Shown here piece by piece: positions 1 to 8,640 of a stretch of DNA of 64,000 nt; position 1 is the first letter of the stretch, and every line of letters starts with the position of its first letter. The translations under genes were made by a program, and so were the position numbers. The stretch comes from ECT2AJA-110-A sp035399845. GTDB lineage: Bacteria; Planctomycetota; Phycisphaerae; UBA1845; UTPLA1. The notes under the pieces were generated by a model that saw nothing but the letters and a program-made list of their open reading frames with translations, made no database searches and had not been told where the DNA came from. The stretch is taken from assembly GCA_035399845.1 (NCBI GenBank), contig DAOPJV010000015.1, forward strand, positions 44,592 through 108,591, given 5' to 3'.

Positions 1-1
1 T

Positions 2-511
2 GACGGACTGCCCGACAACGCCATCGCCCAGGTTCGCCTCACGGGCGCCGCGGCGCCGGACGCGATGAAGGGCCTGCGGATTGTCGAGAACGCCTGGCGG
101 CGGCGGCCGGATGTGATCGTCTCTGTCACGGTCCGCGGGATCGAACCGGCCGGAGAGGCGAATGTCACGTCCGGCGACGCCCGCATCTTTGCGGACGTGG
201 AGGCGAGTCGAGTCTACCGTGTCAGCGCAGGGAACGCGTCGGCGCTGCCGGCGCGGCGGGGCGTTTACGCATTCATCGATGGGGCGGATCGACCTTTGTA
301 TGTCGGCAAGGCGGCGAACCTGCGGAGTCGGGTCCGTGCGCACCTGTCAGATCGAACGGTCGGGAACTTCTTCGACGGATGGATTGCGCAGGCGACGCGG
401 ATCGAAGCCGTGCTGGCGCCGGATGACGCCGCGGCGTCGGCTCTGGAATTGTCGTTGATTCGCCGATGGCGGCCGCCGTTCAACATTGCCGGGCGACTGA
501 CATCCGCTTGA
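2..511 (+). CDS. GIY-YIG nuclease-domain protein (5' end missing)
   Basis: The frame is open from the first bases of the window, so the start lies upstream and only the C-terminal ~169 residues are present. The last ~85 residues form a GIY-YIG domain: GVYAF and LYVGKA are the GIY and YIG elements, the following LRSRVRAHL supplies the conserved Arg, and ALELSLIRRWRPPFNI matches the Glu-bearing helix and the terminal Asn of the UvrC N-terminal nuclease. The protein stops right after this domain, so it lacks the UVR, RNase H-like and HhH parts that follow it in UvrC. It is therefore a stand-alone or C-terminal GIY-YIG protein rather than UvrC. Role in DNA repair or processing is inferred from the family. 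The preceding ~85 residues are not recognised. An internal ATG at 65 could be proposed as a start, but coding character continues upstream of it. Confidence 0.7.
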   Translation, partial: DGLPDNAIAQVRLTGAAAPDAMKGLRIVENAWRRRPDVIVSVTVRGIEPAGEANVTSGDARIFADVEASRVYRVSAGNASALPARRGVYAFIDGADRPLYVGKAANLRSRVRAHLSDRTVGNFFDGWIAQATRIEAVLAPDDAAASALELSLIRRWRPPFNIAGRLTSA

Positions 512-526
512 CAGACACAGGCGACG

Positions 527-2428
527 TCAGCTCGGGTTGGCCTGCAGCTCGAGGATCATGTCGACCGTCGGCGTGAGCAGCGGGCTGCGTTCACGGCCTT
601 CGGCGGCCTTCTGCAGGAGTTCGTAGGCGAGATCCTTCGACGCCTTGCGCTCCGTCGCATCGTCCTTCAACGCGGCCCGCATCAGATGCACGGCGGCTTC
701 ACCCGCCTGGGCCTGCCAGACAGTGTCCTTGCCCTGGATCGATCGCGTGCCGATTGTCGCTCGCGTGCTCGGGAAGGATCGCGCCGCGCTCTTGTAGGCG
801 TTCTCGGCCTTCGTGAGCTGCGCCAGGGCGTCGTTCCGCCAGATTTCGATGCGGTCCGCGGCGACAGGCGCCGGCGCGGGCGAATCGGTGATTTCGGCGG
901 TGCGAAGCTTCATGTCGCTGACCGCCTTCGCCAGCTGGATCAGGTCGTATCGAACTGTCGCGATCTGGTAGGCGCACTCGCCCTGCAGGAACTGCATCGA
1001 GCCCTGCATGTGACCATCGGCGTTGATGAACTCATTAAGCTCGGCGGCGGGCGAGCCTTCGGCCGGCTGCTCCGTTCGCATTTCGGTCTTCCAGGCGCCG
1101 GCGGCCGTCGAGGCGGCCATGGCGTTGTTGGCGGCGCTGCCGAACCGCTTCACGGCCTCGTCGGCGGCGGTGGCGCTCTCCTCGAGAAGCGACTCCGCCT
1201 GCGTGATGACCGCGTCGATTGCCGACGCCAGTTCATGGGCGTCGGACTGGGCCTGTTCCACGGCGGCGTCGACGGATGCGGCTTCGGCGTCAAACTGTCG
1301 GAGCTGCGCCGTCATCACCTCTTTGGCGTCTTCGCGGTTGGCGATCTGTTCGCGAAGGCTGGCGGCCTCGTCTTCCAGCTTGACCAGGCCGTCCTTGATT
1401 TCCCCGCCCTCGTACTTGAGGCCGACAAGGTCTTCGGGCCCGGCCATTCCGCGGACCGCGTCCTGAAGGGTTCCGTAGCGCAGCGCATCCGCCCTGGCTT
1501 CGGCGTCGCGGGCTTCGGCGGCAAGTTGAGCGTATCGGCTCGACGCGTCGTGGATCCGCTCGGAGTGCGACTGCATCTCCGCCATCTGAAGACGGTTCAT
1601 TCGCGATGTCTTGTCGAGCTGTTCGATCTGCGCCTTGTAATCTTCAATCGTCGCCTGCCTGGTTTCCAGCTCGCGCTGAAGACCGACCTTCTCCTGATCG
1701 ATCTGACTGATGCGATCATTGATCGTCGCGAGGACCGCCGTCGGCGACTCCATGCCGATCGACTGGCCCAGCATCTTGAGTTCCGCAAGCTGCGTGATGA
1801 ACGGCGACGCGTTGTGCATGGCCGTTTCCGCCTGCCAGCTCAGGAAGGCGGCGTGATTGGCCGAGATGCGGCCGGCCGCATAGTCATAGACCGCCTTGAT
1901 GCGGGCGCCTTCGAGGCTGCGATCGCCCGACAAGTCACCCACGGAAATCGTCCGCAGTTTGCTGATCGCCTCGTTGGCGGTCTTCATGAGCTGGTTGTGT
2001 TCCGCGATGTACCCCTTGAGCTTGCCGGGGATGTTCGCGGGCGAACGACTGGCGCCACCCGGCGCCGCAACGCGGATGTCCGCCAGTTCCGTACCGCGCT
2101 CCTGGTCGGCCGACTCCGTGTTGCGAATCGCCTGGCTCATGCGCTTCAGTTCATCGAGTCGCTCCTGGGGAATCGTGACATCGCCTTCGACGTCGCCCAG
2201 CCCGGCGGTCTGTTCCGAGAGATTGGCGATACGAACGAGATGCTCGTCCATGTTCAGAACGGCGCGTCGCACAGTCTCGACAGCCTCGGCCGTCTTGTCA
2301 GACAACTGCGCGCGATTCGATCCGAGCGAGCCGATATAGATCGGCGTTGCGATGAGCGCGCCGATGATCAGAACGCCGACGAATCCGCCGGCGATACCGC
2401 CAATGCTTGATGAAGCCTGTCTCGCCAC
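527..2428 (-). CDS. Membrane-anchored coiled-coil protein, unknown function
   Basis: 633 residues. One hydrophobic segment at about residues 10-34 (GIAGGFVGVLIIGALIATPI) looks like an uncleaved N-terminal anchor. The rest is predicted extracytoplasmic, rich in Ala, Glu, Gln and Arg, with long heptad-like stretches around residues 225-290 and 335-420 (for example REQIANREDAKEVMTAQLRQ), so an elongated coiled coil is likely. The start is a GTG with GGAGGG nine bases upstream. The gene converges on the GIY-YIG gene and is separated by ~590 bp from the TSP3 gene, so it seems to be a single transcription unit. Architecture resembles chemoreceptor-like or envelope-spanning coiled coils, but no HAMP or signalling tip is visible, and I do not recognise a named family. 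Confidence 0.75.
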   Translation of the reverse strand: MARQASSSIGGIAGGFVGVLIIGALIATPIYIGSLGSNRAQLSDKTAEAVETVRRAVLNMDEHLVRIANLSEQTAGLGDVEGDVTIPQERLDELKRMSQAIRNTESADQERGTELADIRVAAPGGASRSPANIPGKLKGYIAEHNQLMKTANEAISKLRTISVGDLSGDRSLEGARIKAVYDYAAGRISANHAAFLSWQAETAMHNASPFITQLAELKMLGQSIGMESPTAVLATINDRISQIDQEKVGLQRELETRQATIEDYKAQIEQLDKTSRMNRLQMAEMQSHSERIHDASSRYAQLAAEARDAEARADALRYGTLQDAVRGMAGPEDLVGLKYEGGEIKDGLVKLEDEAASLREQIANREDAKEVMTAQLRQFDAEAASVDAAVEQAQSDAHELASAIDAVITQAESLLEESATAADEAVKRFGSAANNAMAASTAAGAWKTEMRTEQPAEGSPAAELNEFINADGHMQGSMQFLQGECAYQIATVRYDLIQLAKAVSDMKLRTAEITDSPAPAPVAADRIEIWRNDALAQLTKAENAYKSAARSFPSTRATIGTRSIQGKDTVWQAQAGEAAVHLMRAALKDDATERKASKDLAYELLQKAAEGRERSPLLTPTVDMILELQANPS

Positions 2429-2925
2429 GGCGAAATTCCCTCCAGTGGGATATCCAAGGCATGATTACGGAAGGCAGGATGGACGCAAATCCCCCGACGC
2501 TGGAGCTGCGGCCCCAACGCCATGTCGTCACTGTATTTAACCACGCCAGAGGGGCCAAAGTCAACGCGGGTCGCCGACGGGATTGTCGCGGGGCCGATAG
2601 GCATGGGGCTGGGGCCGGAAACCGCCACCGGGGGCTGAGAATCCGGGCGTTGGGGACCTGGGGCGCGTCCGTTGCCGGGCGCCGGGCGGTCGATGTTCTC
2701 GGGCCGAACTCGGCGGAAGCTGACGGGCGGTTCGAGATTGCCACGGAAGGACCGACGGATCCGCTCGCCGAACGGCCGCCCTCCGCGTCGCACTGCTTGA
2801 GAGCAGTGGCACGCGGCTCGTCGTCCGCTTCAACAGACGGCGCCGTCTGAAATCAGTGGCGCATCCCCTCGGCGTCTTTCGGCGTGATGAGATTACCCTG
2901 CAGACTTCAATCCGCGAGGACAATG
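2429..2925. other. Intergenic region, no convincing gene
   Basis: About 500 bp between the coiled-coil gene and the terminator of the TSP3 gene. Several overlapping frames are open on both strands, but their composition is what GC-rich random sequence gives (Arg/Pro/Ser-rich, no domain, no ribosome binding site). It presumably holds the promoter of the coiled-coil gene on the minus strand. Confidence 0.4.
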
Positions 2926-2962
2926 AAAAAGGGCTCGAGTCTCCTTGCGGAAACTCGAGCCC
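2926..2962 (-). terminator. Rho-independent terminator of the TSP3 gene
   Basis: Perfect 10-bp inverted repeat GGGCTCGAGT / ACTCGAGCCC (2931-2940 and 2953-2962) with a 12-nt loop. Read on the minus strand the stem is followed by a run of five T. It lies 57 bp past the stop codon of the TSP3 repeat gene. Confidence 0.85.
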
Positions 2963-3019
2963 TGGGTTGGTTAACTCGGCTCACGACGCGATGTCGTGAA
3001 CGTTGTCAGTGACGTCGCC

Positions 3020-6000
3020 TCAGGCCGCCTTGCGGTCATTGCGGCGGCGTCGGTTGCGTCGCTTCATGCCGATCAGGCCGACCGCGATGGCCGGGATGGC
3101 AATGGCGAGACCGAAGCCACAGACCGGGACGGGCAGCAGCGGCGGGAACGGGATGATGGCTTCAATGTTGAGGCCACCAAGACCCGGCACGCCCTGACCC
3201 GCGGCGGGGGCATCCTGGACGTTCGGATCACGCGGATCGAAGTCGAGGAAGTCGGCGACGCCATCGTTGTCGTCGTCGAAGTCGCCGAGGTCGCACTGAC
3301 CGTCGCCGTCGAAGTCATTGCCGTCGTTCGAGACATCGGCCGGGCCACCCGTGACGGCACAGTCGTCACAGAAGTCGCCGTCGGCGTCACCACAGATGAA
3401 CGGATTGTTCGGCTGCGGATCGTCGGCGTCGGGGATGCCGTCGCCGTCGTTGTCCGGATCGTTGGCGTCGCAGATGCCGTCGCCGTCGGCGTCGGGGCCG
3501 TCGTTGGCCGGGTTGAAGCGACCGCTGGAGCAGTCGTCGCAACCGTCGGCGTCACTGTCGCCACAGGCGAACGGATCGAACGGATTCGGATCGTCCACGT
3601 CGAGGACGCCGTCGTTGTCGTCGTCCGGATCGCCGTCGTTGCAGAGTTCGTCGCCGTCATTGTCGGCGCCGTCCGCCTCGCGTCGGTCGAAGCCGCTTGC
3701 ACAGTCGTCGCAACCGTCGTTGTCGAGGTCGCGGCAGAGGAAGCGGTTATCCGGGTGCGAATCCAGGGCGTCGTCCACACCGTCGTTGTCGCGATCCTGA
3801 TCGCCGGCGTTGCAGAAGCCGTCGTTGTCAGCGTCGGGACCGTCGTTGAGGAAGTGGCCGTTGGCGTTCGGCGTGAAGTCGTTCAGCGGTCCGAAGCCGT
3901 CGTTCGTTCCGTTGAAGTCCGAACAGTCGTCACAGCCGTCGCCGTCCTGATCGCCACAGGTCGTGGGATCGAGCGGATCCGAGACGCCGCCGATGCCGGA
4001 GTCGAGTTCGTCGGCGTCGGATCGGCCGTCGTTGTCGTCGTCCAGATCGCTGCCGTCGCACTGACCGTCACCATCGGTGTCGGTTCCGTCGTTGGCCGTG
4101 TCGAAGTCGGCGCCGTCATCGGCCAGGTCGCCGGTGATGGAGCAGTCGTCACAGCCGTCGCCGTCACGATCACCGCAGGAGTTGACGTCCTTCGGATCGC
4201 TGACGCCACCAGCCGAAAGCGGGTCGAGTTCCGTCGCGTCCGAGACGCCGTCGTTGTCGTCGTCACCGTCGGACAGGTCGCAGGTGCCGTCACCGTCAGT
4301 GTCGAGGCCGTCGTTGGCGACATCGCCACCACTGTTGTCGGCGCCCGTGACGGAACAGTCGTCACAACCGTCGGCGTCCACGTCGCGGCAGAGGTTCGGG
4401 TTGAAGACGGAGTTGTCATCCACGTCGAGGACGCCGTCGTTGTCGTCGTCGTCATCGAAGCTGTCGCAGAGACCGTCGCCGTCGTTGTCCGGACCGTCGT
4501 TGTTGGTGTCGCTGACACCGCTCAGACAGTCTTCGCAGCCGTCGCCATCGACATCACCGCACAGGAAGTTGTTGAACGGATCGGAATCCGAGCCGTCATC
4601 AACACCGTCGTTGTCATCGTCCGCGTCGCCGGCGTCGCACATGCCGTCGCCGTCGAAGTCGGCGCCGTCGTTGGCCACATCGCCACCGGAGCCGTTGGCG
4701 CCCGTGTTGACACAGTCATCGCAGCCGTCGCCGTCCACGTCGCGGCAGACGTTCGGGTTTTCCTGGTCCGCGTCGAGGGCGTCGGGCACACCGTCACCAT
4801 CGCGATCGGTATCGCTGATATCGCAGATACCGTCGCCGTCGATGTCGGGACCGTCGTTGGCGGGGTCGTACGTGCCGCTGGTGCAGTCATCGCAGCCGTC
4901 AGCGTCCTTGTCGAGGCAGAAGTTCGGATTCAGCGGGCTGTTATCCTGAGCATCTGCGATCGTGTCGCCGTCGTCGTCGATGTCGCCATCGTCGCACACG
5001 CCGTCGCTGTCGGTATCGAGGCCGTCATTGTTGACGTCGCCGCCCGAGCCGTCGGCCCGCGTGACGGAGCAGTCATCACATCCGTCAGCGTCCACGTCGC
5101 GGCAGCGTCGCGGATTGAGCGGATTCGAGTCATCGACGTCGAGGACGCCGTCGCCGTCGTCATCGTCATCGCCGGCGTTGCAGATGCCGTCGCCATCGCG
5201 ATCGAGCGATTCCGCGGCGCTGCAGTCGTCGCACGTGTCGGCGTCGGCGTCACCGCAGATGCCCGGATTCATGTCGTCCGGATCGGCGCCGTTGTCCACG
5301 CCGTCACCGTCGATGTCGGCGTCACCTGAGTCGCAGATGCCGTCGCCATCGAAGTCGGGGCCGTCGTTGGCGACATTCGCCGTACCGCTGGAGCAGTCGT
5401 CGCAGCCGTCACCGTCGAGGTCGCGGCAGACGAGGTTGTTGGCCGGAGCGCTGTCCTGGCCATCGTCCACGCCGTCACCGTCGTCATCGTTGTCACCGGC
5501 GTCACAGAGACCGTCGCCGTCGAGGTCGGGGCCGTCGTTGGCGCGATCCTCGGTACCGCTGGAACAGTCGTCACAGCCGTCACCGTCGAGGTCGCGGCAG
5601 CGCGTCGGGTCGAGGGGATGGCTGTCCTGTCCGTCGACAACACCGTCGTTATCGTCGTCGCTGTCCCCGTCGTCGCACATGCCATCGGGCGGAACGTCGT
5701 TGTCTGGGCCGTCGTTGCTGACGTCACCGCCCGGGATCGTGGCGCCCGTGACCGAGCAGTCATCACAACCGTCGGCGTCGGCGTCCTGGCACTCGAACGG
5801 ATCGAGCGGATCGGTATCCAGGGCGTCTTCGACGCCGTCACCGTCATCATCCGTATCCGTCAGGTCACAGACACCGTCGCCATCGGCGTCGGGGCCGTCG
5901 TTGAACTGGTTGGCGCCCGGAGCGGCGAGGAAGCCGGTCACGGAGCAGTCGTCACAACCGTCGCCGTCACCGTCACCACACTCGAAGCCGTTGAGCGGAT

Positions 6001-8098
6001 CCGTGCCGCCGAGGCCTTCCGAGCCATTGGAGACGTTGTCGCCGTCGAGGTCATCGTCCATGCCGCCGGCGTCGCAGATGCCGTCGCCGTCGGTGTCGAG
6101 ACCGTCATTGTTGGGATCGGCGCCCTGGCCGAGCGGTCCCGTGACGGAGCAGTCGTCGCAGCCGTCGCCGTCCGCGTCGCCACACATCGTGTTGTCCTGC
6201 GGGGCGGCGTCATCGACGTCGAGAACGCCGTCGCTGTCGTCGTCCGGATCGCCGGCGTCACAGATGCCGTCGCCGTTGGTGTCGACGCCGTCGTTCAGCG
6301 TGTCACCGCCGGAACCGTTGGCGCCCGTGTTGGTGCAGTCGTCGCAGCCGTCACCGTCGAAGTCGCCACAGCGATTCGGGTTGCGATTGGCGACGTCCGG
6401 TCCGTCGTTGACACCGTCGTTGTCGTCGTCGGCGTCGGCCTGGTCGCAGATGCCGTCGGCGTCGTTGTCGTTGGCTTCTTCGGCCGAGCAGTCGTCACAA
6501 CCGCTGGCGTTTGCGTCGCCACAGCTGCCGGCGTCATCCGGCGCCGGATCGAAGGCGTTGTCCACACCGTCGCCGTCACGATCGCCGTCCGTCGCGTCGC
6601 AAATGCCGTCGCCATCGAGGTCGGCGGCCTGGTTTGCCGAGCAGTCGTCGCAGATGTCCGCGTTGGCGTCGCCACAGAGGTTCGGATTGTCCGGGGCGGG
6701 ATCCATGGCGTTGTCGACACCGTCACCGTCGCGATCGTTGTCGCCGGAGTCACAGAGACCGTCGCCATCGGCGTCGGGGCCGTCATTCGCCGGATCGTCG
6801 TGGCCGCTGGCACAGTCGTCGCAGCCGTCCGCGTCCACGTCTCGGCACTTGTTCGGGTTGTTGTTGTTCGAGTCGTCAACGTCGTTGACGCCGTCGTTAT
6901 CGTTGTCGGGATCACCCGAGTTGCAGAGACCGTCGCCGTCGGCGTCATTGCCGTCATTGGCGGCGTCGGGATGACCCAGACCGCCGGCGCAGTCGTCGCA
7001 GCCGTCGCCGTCGATGTCGATGCCGCAGACGTTGGGGTTCAGCGGATCGGCGTCGGCGTTGTCGAGAACGCCGTCGTTGTCGTCGTCAGGATCGCCGAGG
7101 TCACACTTGCCATCGCCGTCCGTGTCGGTTCCGTCGTTGGCGGGATCGAGGCCGGCGCCGCCGGAGCAGTCGTCGCAGCCGTCGGCGTCCGTGTCGGCGC
7201 AGAGGTTCGGGTTCTGAGGATGCGTGTCGTCGACGTCGAGAATGCCGTCGTCGTCGTCGTCCGTATCGGCCGCGTCGCACGTGCCGTCGGCGTCGAAGTC
7301 ATCCGCGTTGTTGGCGGCGCAGTCGTCGCATCCATTGCCGTCGCCATCGCCGCAGATCGCGGCGTTGAGCGGGGCGGGATCGGAGGCGTCGGCGACACCG
7401 TCATTGTCGTCGTCCATGTCGCAGGCGTTGCCGATGCCGTCGTTGTCGAAGTCGAGCTGGTCCTCGTTGTCAACGCCGGGGCAGTTGTCGAAGCAGTCGG
7501 CGATCGTGTCGCCGTCGGTGCTGGCGAAGTCGATTTCGAGTTCCCAGTTCAGCAGGGCGCCGACGTTGTTGGCGGCGTCGTCCGAGATCTGGAGAACCCA
7601 GCGGCCCTGCGGATCATTGCCGGCGAAGGCGCTGAGGCTCTCGACGGGCGTGACGTGGTTGTCGCACGAACCGCAGCCGAGAATGCTGGACCCGCAGTTC
7701 AGGCCGACGGACGTGTCCGCCGAATCGTCGAAAATCACGCCGATGTCGTCGCAGCCGCTTCCGTTGTGATCGTAGAGAACCACGACCACGTCGTTGCGCA
7801 GAGCGTTAAACGGCGGGCCGAACGGGGCCGCGTCGTGGATCAGGCGGATGCCGAGATCACCGCGGGCCGTGTGATCGATGGCGACGCGCACGCGCACGTC
7901 CTCGATCGCGCAGCCGGTCTCGAAGAGCTCGATGACGGAGGGCTGCATATTGCCCTGCGTCTGCGGCGGGATCTGCGTCGCCGGAATCGGCAACGGACAA
8001 TCGTCACAGGTAAATGTCCGCGTTTCGGCGTGCAACCTGCTGACGCCGAGCGTGGTACACAGACAGAGTGCTAGTAAGAATCCGGTGATGCGACGCAT
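3020..8098 (-). CDS. Giant secreted thrombospondin type 3 repeat protein with P-domain
   Basis: 1692 residues. A signal peptide (residues 1-24, MRRITGFLLALCLCTTLG...) is followed by a proprotein-convertase P-domain-like jelly roll at about 30-190 (DVRVRVAIDHTARGDLGIRL ... WVLQISDDAANNVGALLNWE). From ~195 to ~1620 it is an array of Asp-rich TSP3-type calcium-binding repeats. The C-terminus has a hydrophobic segment (GLAIAIPAIAVGLIGM) followed by a basic tail, a cell-surface retention layout like PEP-CTERM or sortase-type signals but without a PEP motif. The start ATG has AAGGG nine bases upstream. Known family role: TSP3 repeats bind Ca2+ and form rigid stalks in surface adhesins. Surface location here is inferred. 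The minus-strand terminator follows directly, so it is monocistronic. The long open frames on the opposite strand are a by-product of the GAC/GTC repeat composition. Confidence 0.9.
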   Translation of the reverse strand: MRRITGFLLALCLCTTLGVSRLHAETRTFTCDDCPLPIPATQIPPQTQGNMQPSVIELFETGCAIEDVRVRVAIDHTARGDLGIRLIHDAAPFGPPFNALRNDVVVVLYDHNGSGCDDIGVIFDDSADTSVGLNCGSSILGCGSCDNHVTPVESLSAFAGNDPQGRWVLQISDDAANNVGALLNWELEIDFASTDGDTIADCFDNCPGVDNEDQLDFDNDGIGNACDMDDDNDGVADASDPAPLNAAICGDGDGNGCDDCAANNADDFDADGTCDAADTDDDDDGILDVDDTHPQNPNLCADTDADGCDDCSGGAGLDPANDGTDTDGDGKCDLGDPDDDNDGVLDNADADPLNPNVCGIDIDGDGCDDCAGGLGHPDAANDGNDADGDGLCNSGDPDNDNDGVNDVDDSNNNNPNKCRDVDADGCDDCASGHDDPANDGPDADGDGLCDSGDNDRDGDGVDNAMDPAPDNPNLCGDANADICDDCSANQAADLDGDGICDATDGDRDGDGVDNAFDPAPDDAGSCGDANASGCDDCSAEEANDNDADGICDQADADDDNDGVNDGPDVANRNPNRCGDFDGDGCDDCTNTGANGSGGDTLNDGVDTNGDGICDAGDPDDDSDGVLDVDDAAPQDNTMCGDADGDGCDDCSVTGPLGQGADPNNDGLDTDGDGICDAGGMDDDLDGDNVSNGSEGLGGTDPLNGFECGDGDGDGCDDCSVTGFLAAPGANQFNDGPDADGDGVCDLTDTDDDGDGVEDALDTDPLDPFECQDADADGCDDCSVTGATIPGGDVSNDGPDNDVPPDGMCDDGDSDDDNDGVVDGQDSHPLDPTRCRDLDGDGCDDCSSGTEDRANDGPDLDGDGLCDAGDNDDDGDGVDDGQDSAPANNLVCRDLDGDGCDDCSSGTANVANDGPDFDGDGICDSGDADIDGDGVDNGADPDDMNPGICGDADADTCDDCSAAESLDRDGDGICNAGDDDDDGDGVLDVDDSNPLNPRRCRDVDADGCDDCSVTRADGSGGDVNNDGLDTDSDGVCDDGDIDDDGDTIADAQDNSPLNPNFCLDKDADGCDDCTSGTYDPANDGPDIDGDGICDISDTDRDGDGVPDALDADQENPNVCRDVDGDGCDDCVNTGANGSGGDVANDGADFDGDGMCDAGDADDDNDGVDDGSDSDPFNNFLCGDVDGDGCEDCLSGVSDTNNDGPDNDGDGLCDSFDDDDDNDGVLDVDDNSVFNPNLCRDVDADGCDDCSVTGADNSGGDVANDGLDTDGDGTCDLSDGDDDNDGVSDATELDPLSAGGVSDPKDVNSCGDRDGDGCDDCSITGDLADDGADFDTANDGTDTDGDGQCDGSDLDDDNDGRSDADELDSGIGGVSDPLDPTTCGDQDGDGCDDCSDFNGTNDGFGPLNDFTPNANGHFLNDGPDADNDGFCNAGDQDRDNDGVDDALDSHPDNRFLCRDLDNDGCDDCASGFDRREADGADNDGDELCNDGDPDDDNDGVLDVDDPNPFDPFACGDSDADGCDDCSSGRFNPANDGPDADGDGICDANDPDNDGDGIPDADDPQPNNPFICGDADGDFCDDCAVTGGPADVSNDGNDFDGDGQCDLGDFDDDNDGVADFLDFDPRDPNVQDAPAAGQGVPGLGGLNIEAIIPFPPLLPVPVCGFGLAIAIPAIAVGLIGMKRRNRRRRNDRKAA
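3229..7530 (-). repeat. Tandem TSP3/CxDC cassette array (coding)
   Basis: Within the TSP3 gene I count 23 copies of a cassette containing CDDC (22) or CEDC (1), usually in the form DGDGCDDCS, each followed by a variable linker, NDGPDxDGDGxCD and DxDDDxDGVxDxxD. Spacing is roughly 50-75 residues. At DNA level this gives many imperfect repeats of gtcgtc/ccgtcg words. The copies differ by many substitutions, which argues for old duplications rather than assembly artefact. Confidence 0.85.
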
Positions 8099-8640
8099 GA
8101 TTGATGCCCTTCAAAAAGTGTAGTTCGCCATGCCCCCGATCCTTCGGGTGGCTTACGAGTTATTCAGCAAGGCCGGCGGCGCGTTTTGCGTCGTCAGCCA
8201 TCCAATAACGAATCAAGACCCAAGTCTAAATTGGTTCGCGATGTGAAAACGTGAACAGTGCGAACCCCCGTTGCACTTCATTTCCCAAATGCATCGGCCC
8301 ATCTCCATGAGCCGTGAGTCTAATTTACGCCGGATTGTGCGGTGAATCAACGGGTTGCGGGAAAACAACTTACGTAAAATGGGGCGGTGCGAAAACGCAA
8401 CAGATGTGATCGGACGTCCACCTCTTTGCGGCGCCGAGGGAAGGCGACGCAAAGTCGATCGATATGCGACGATTCATCGATCCATCGGGGTATCCCGAAG
8501 GCGATATGGGGAGGATCCCGTGTTGTCCGAATACAGCGTCGTTATCCGGCGGCGCGGGTTTTTCGTCCAATAAGCGCGCGGCGAGTGTTGCGCCGTGACA
8601 GCGTCTGACGCTGCGTCAACTCGAACGGGGCGTGGTTCGG
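8099..8640. other. Intergenic region between TSP3 and DUF1573-thioredoxin genes
   Basis: About 540 bp without a convincing gene. The part at 8200-8400 is clearly more AT-rich than its surroundings, which fits a promoter region for the TSP3 gene on the minus strand, but I could not place a -35/-10 pair with confidence. Short open frames here have no family resemblance. Confidence 0.4.

Noticed and set aside
686..2410. 574-codon plus-strand frame opposite the coiled-coil gene
   Set aside because: Composition typical of an antisense shadow; the minus-strand frame has a GGAGGG site and a transmembrane anchor.
2298..2850. Small genes between the coiled-coil and TSP3 genes
   Set aside because: Overlapping frames on both strands, no binding sites, random-looking composition.
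3229..7530. CRISPR-like or tandem non-coding repeat array
   Set aside because: The repeats are in-frame coding cassettes of variable length and sequence with no constant direct repeat.
2996..8074. Very long plus-strand open frames (up to ~800 codons) opposite the TSP3 gene
   Set aside because: They are Val/Ala- or Ser/Pro-rich mirror images of the GAC/GAT-rich repeat coding strand, with no start signals or domains. The minus-strand protein has signal peptide, domains and a terminator.
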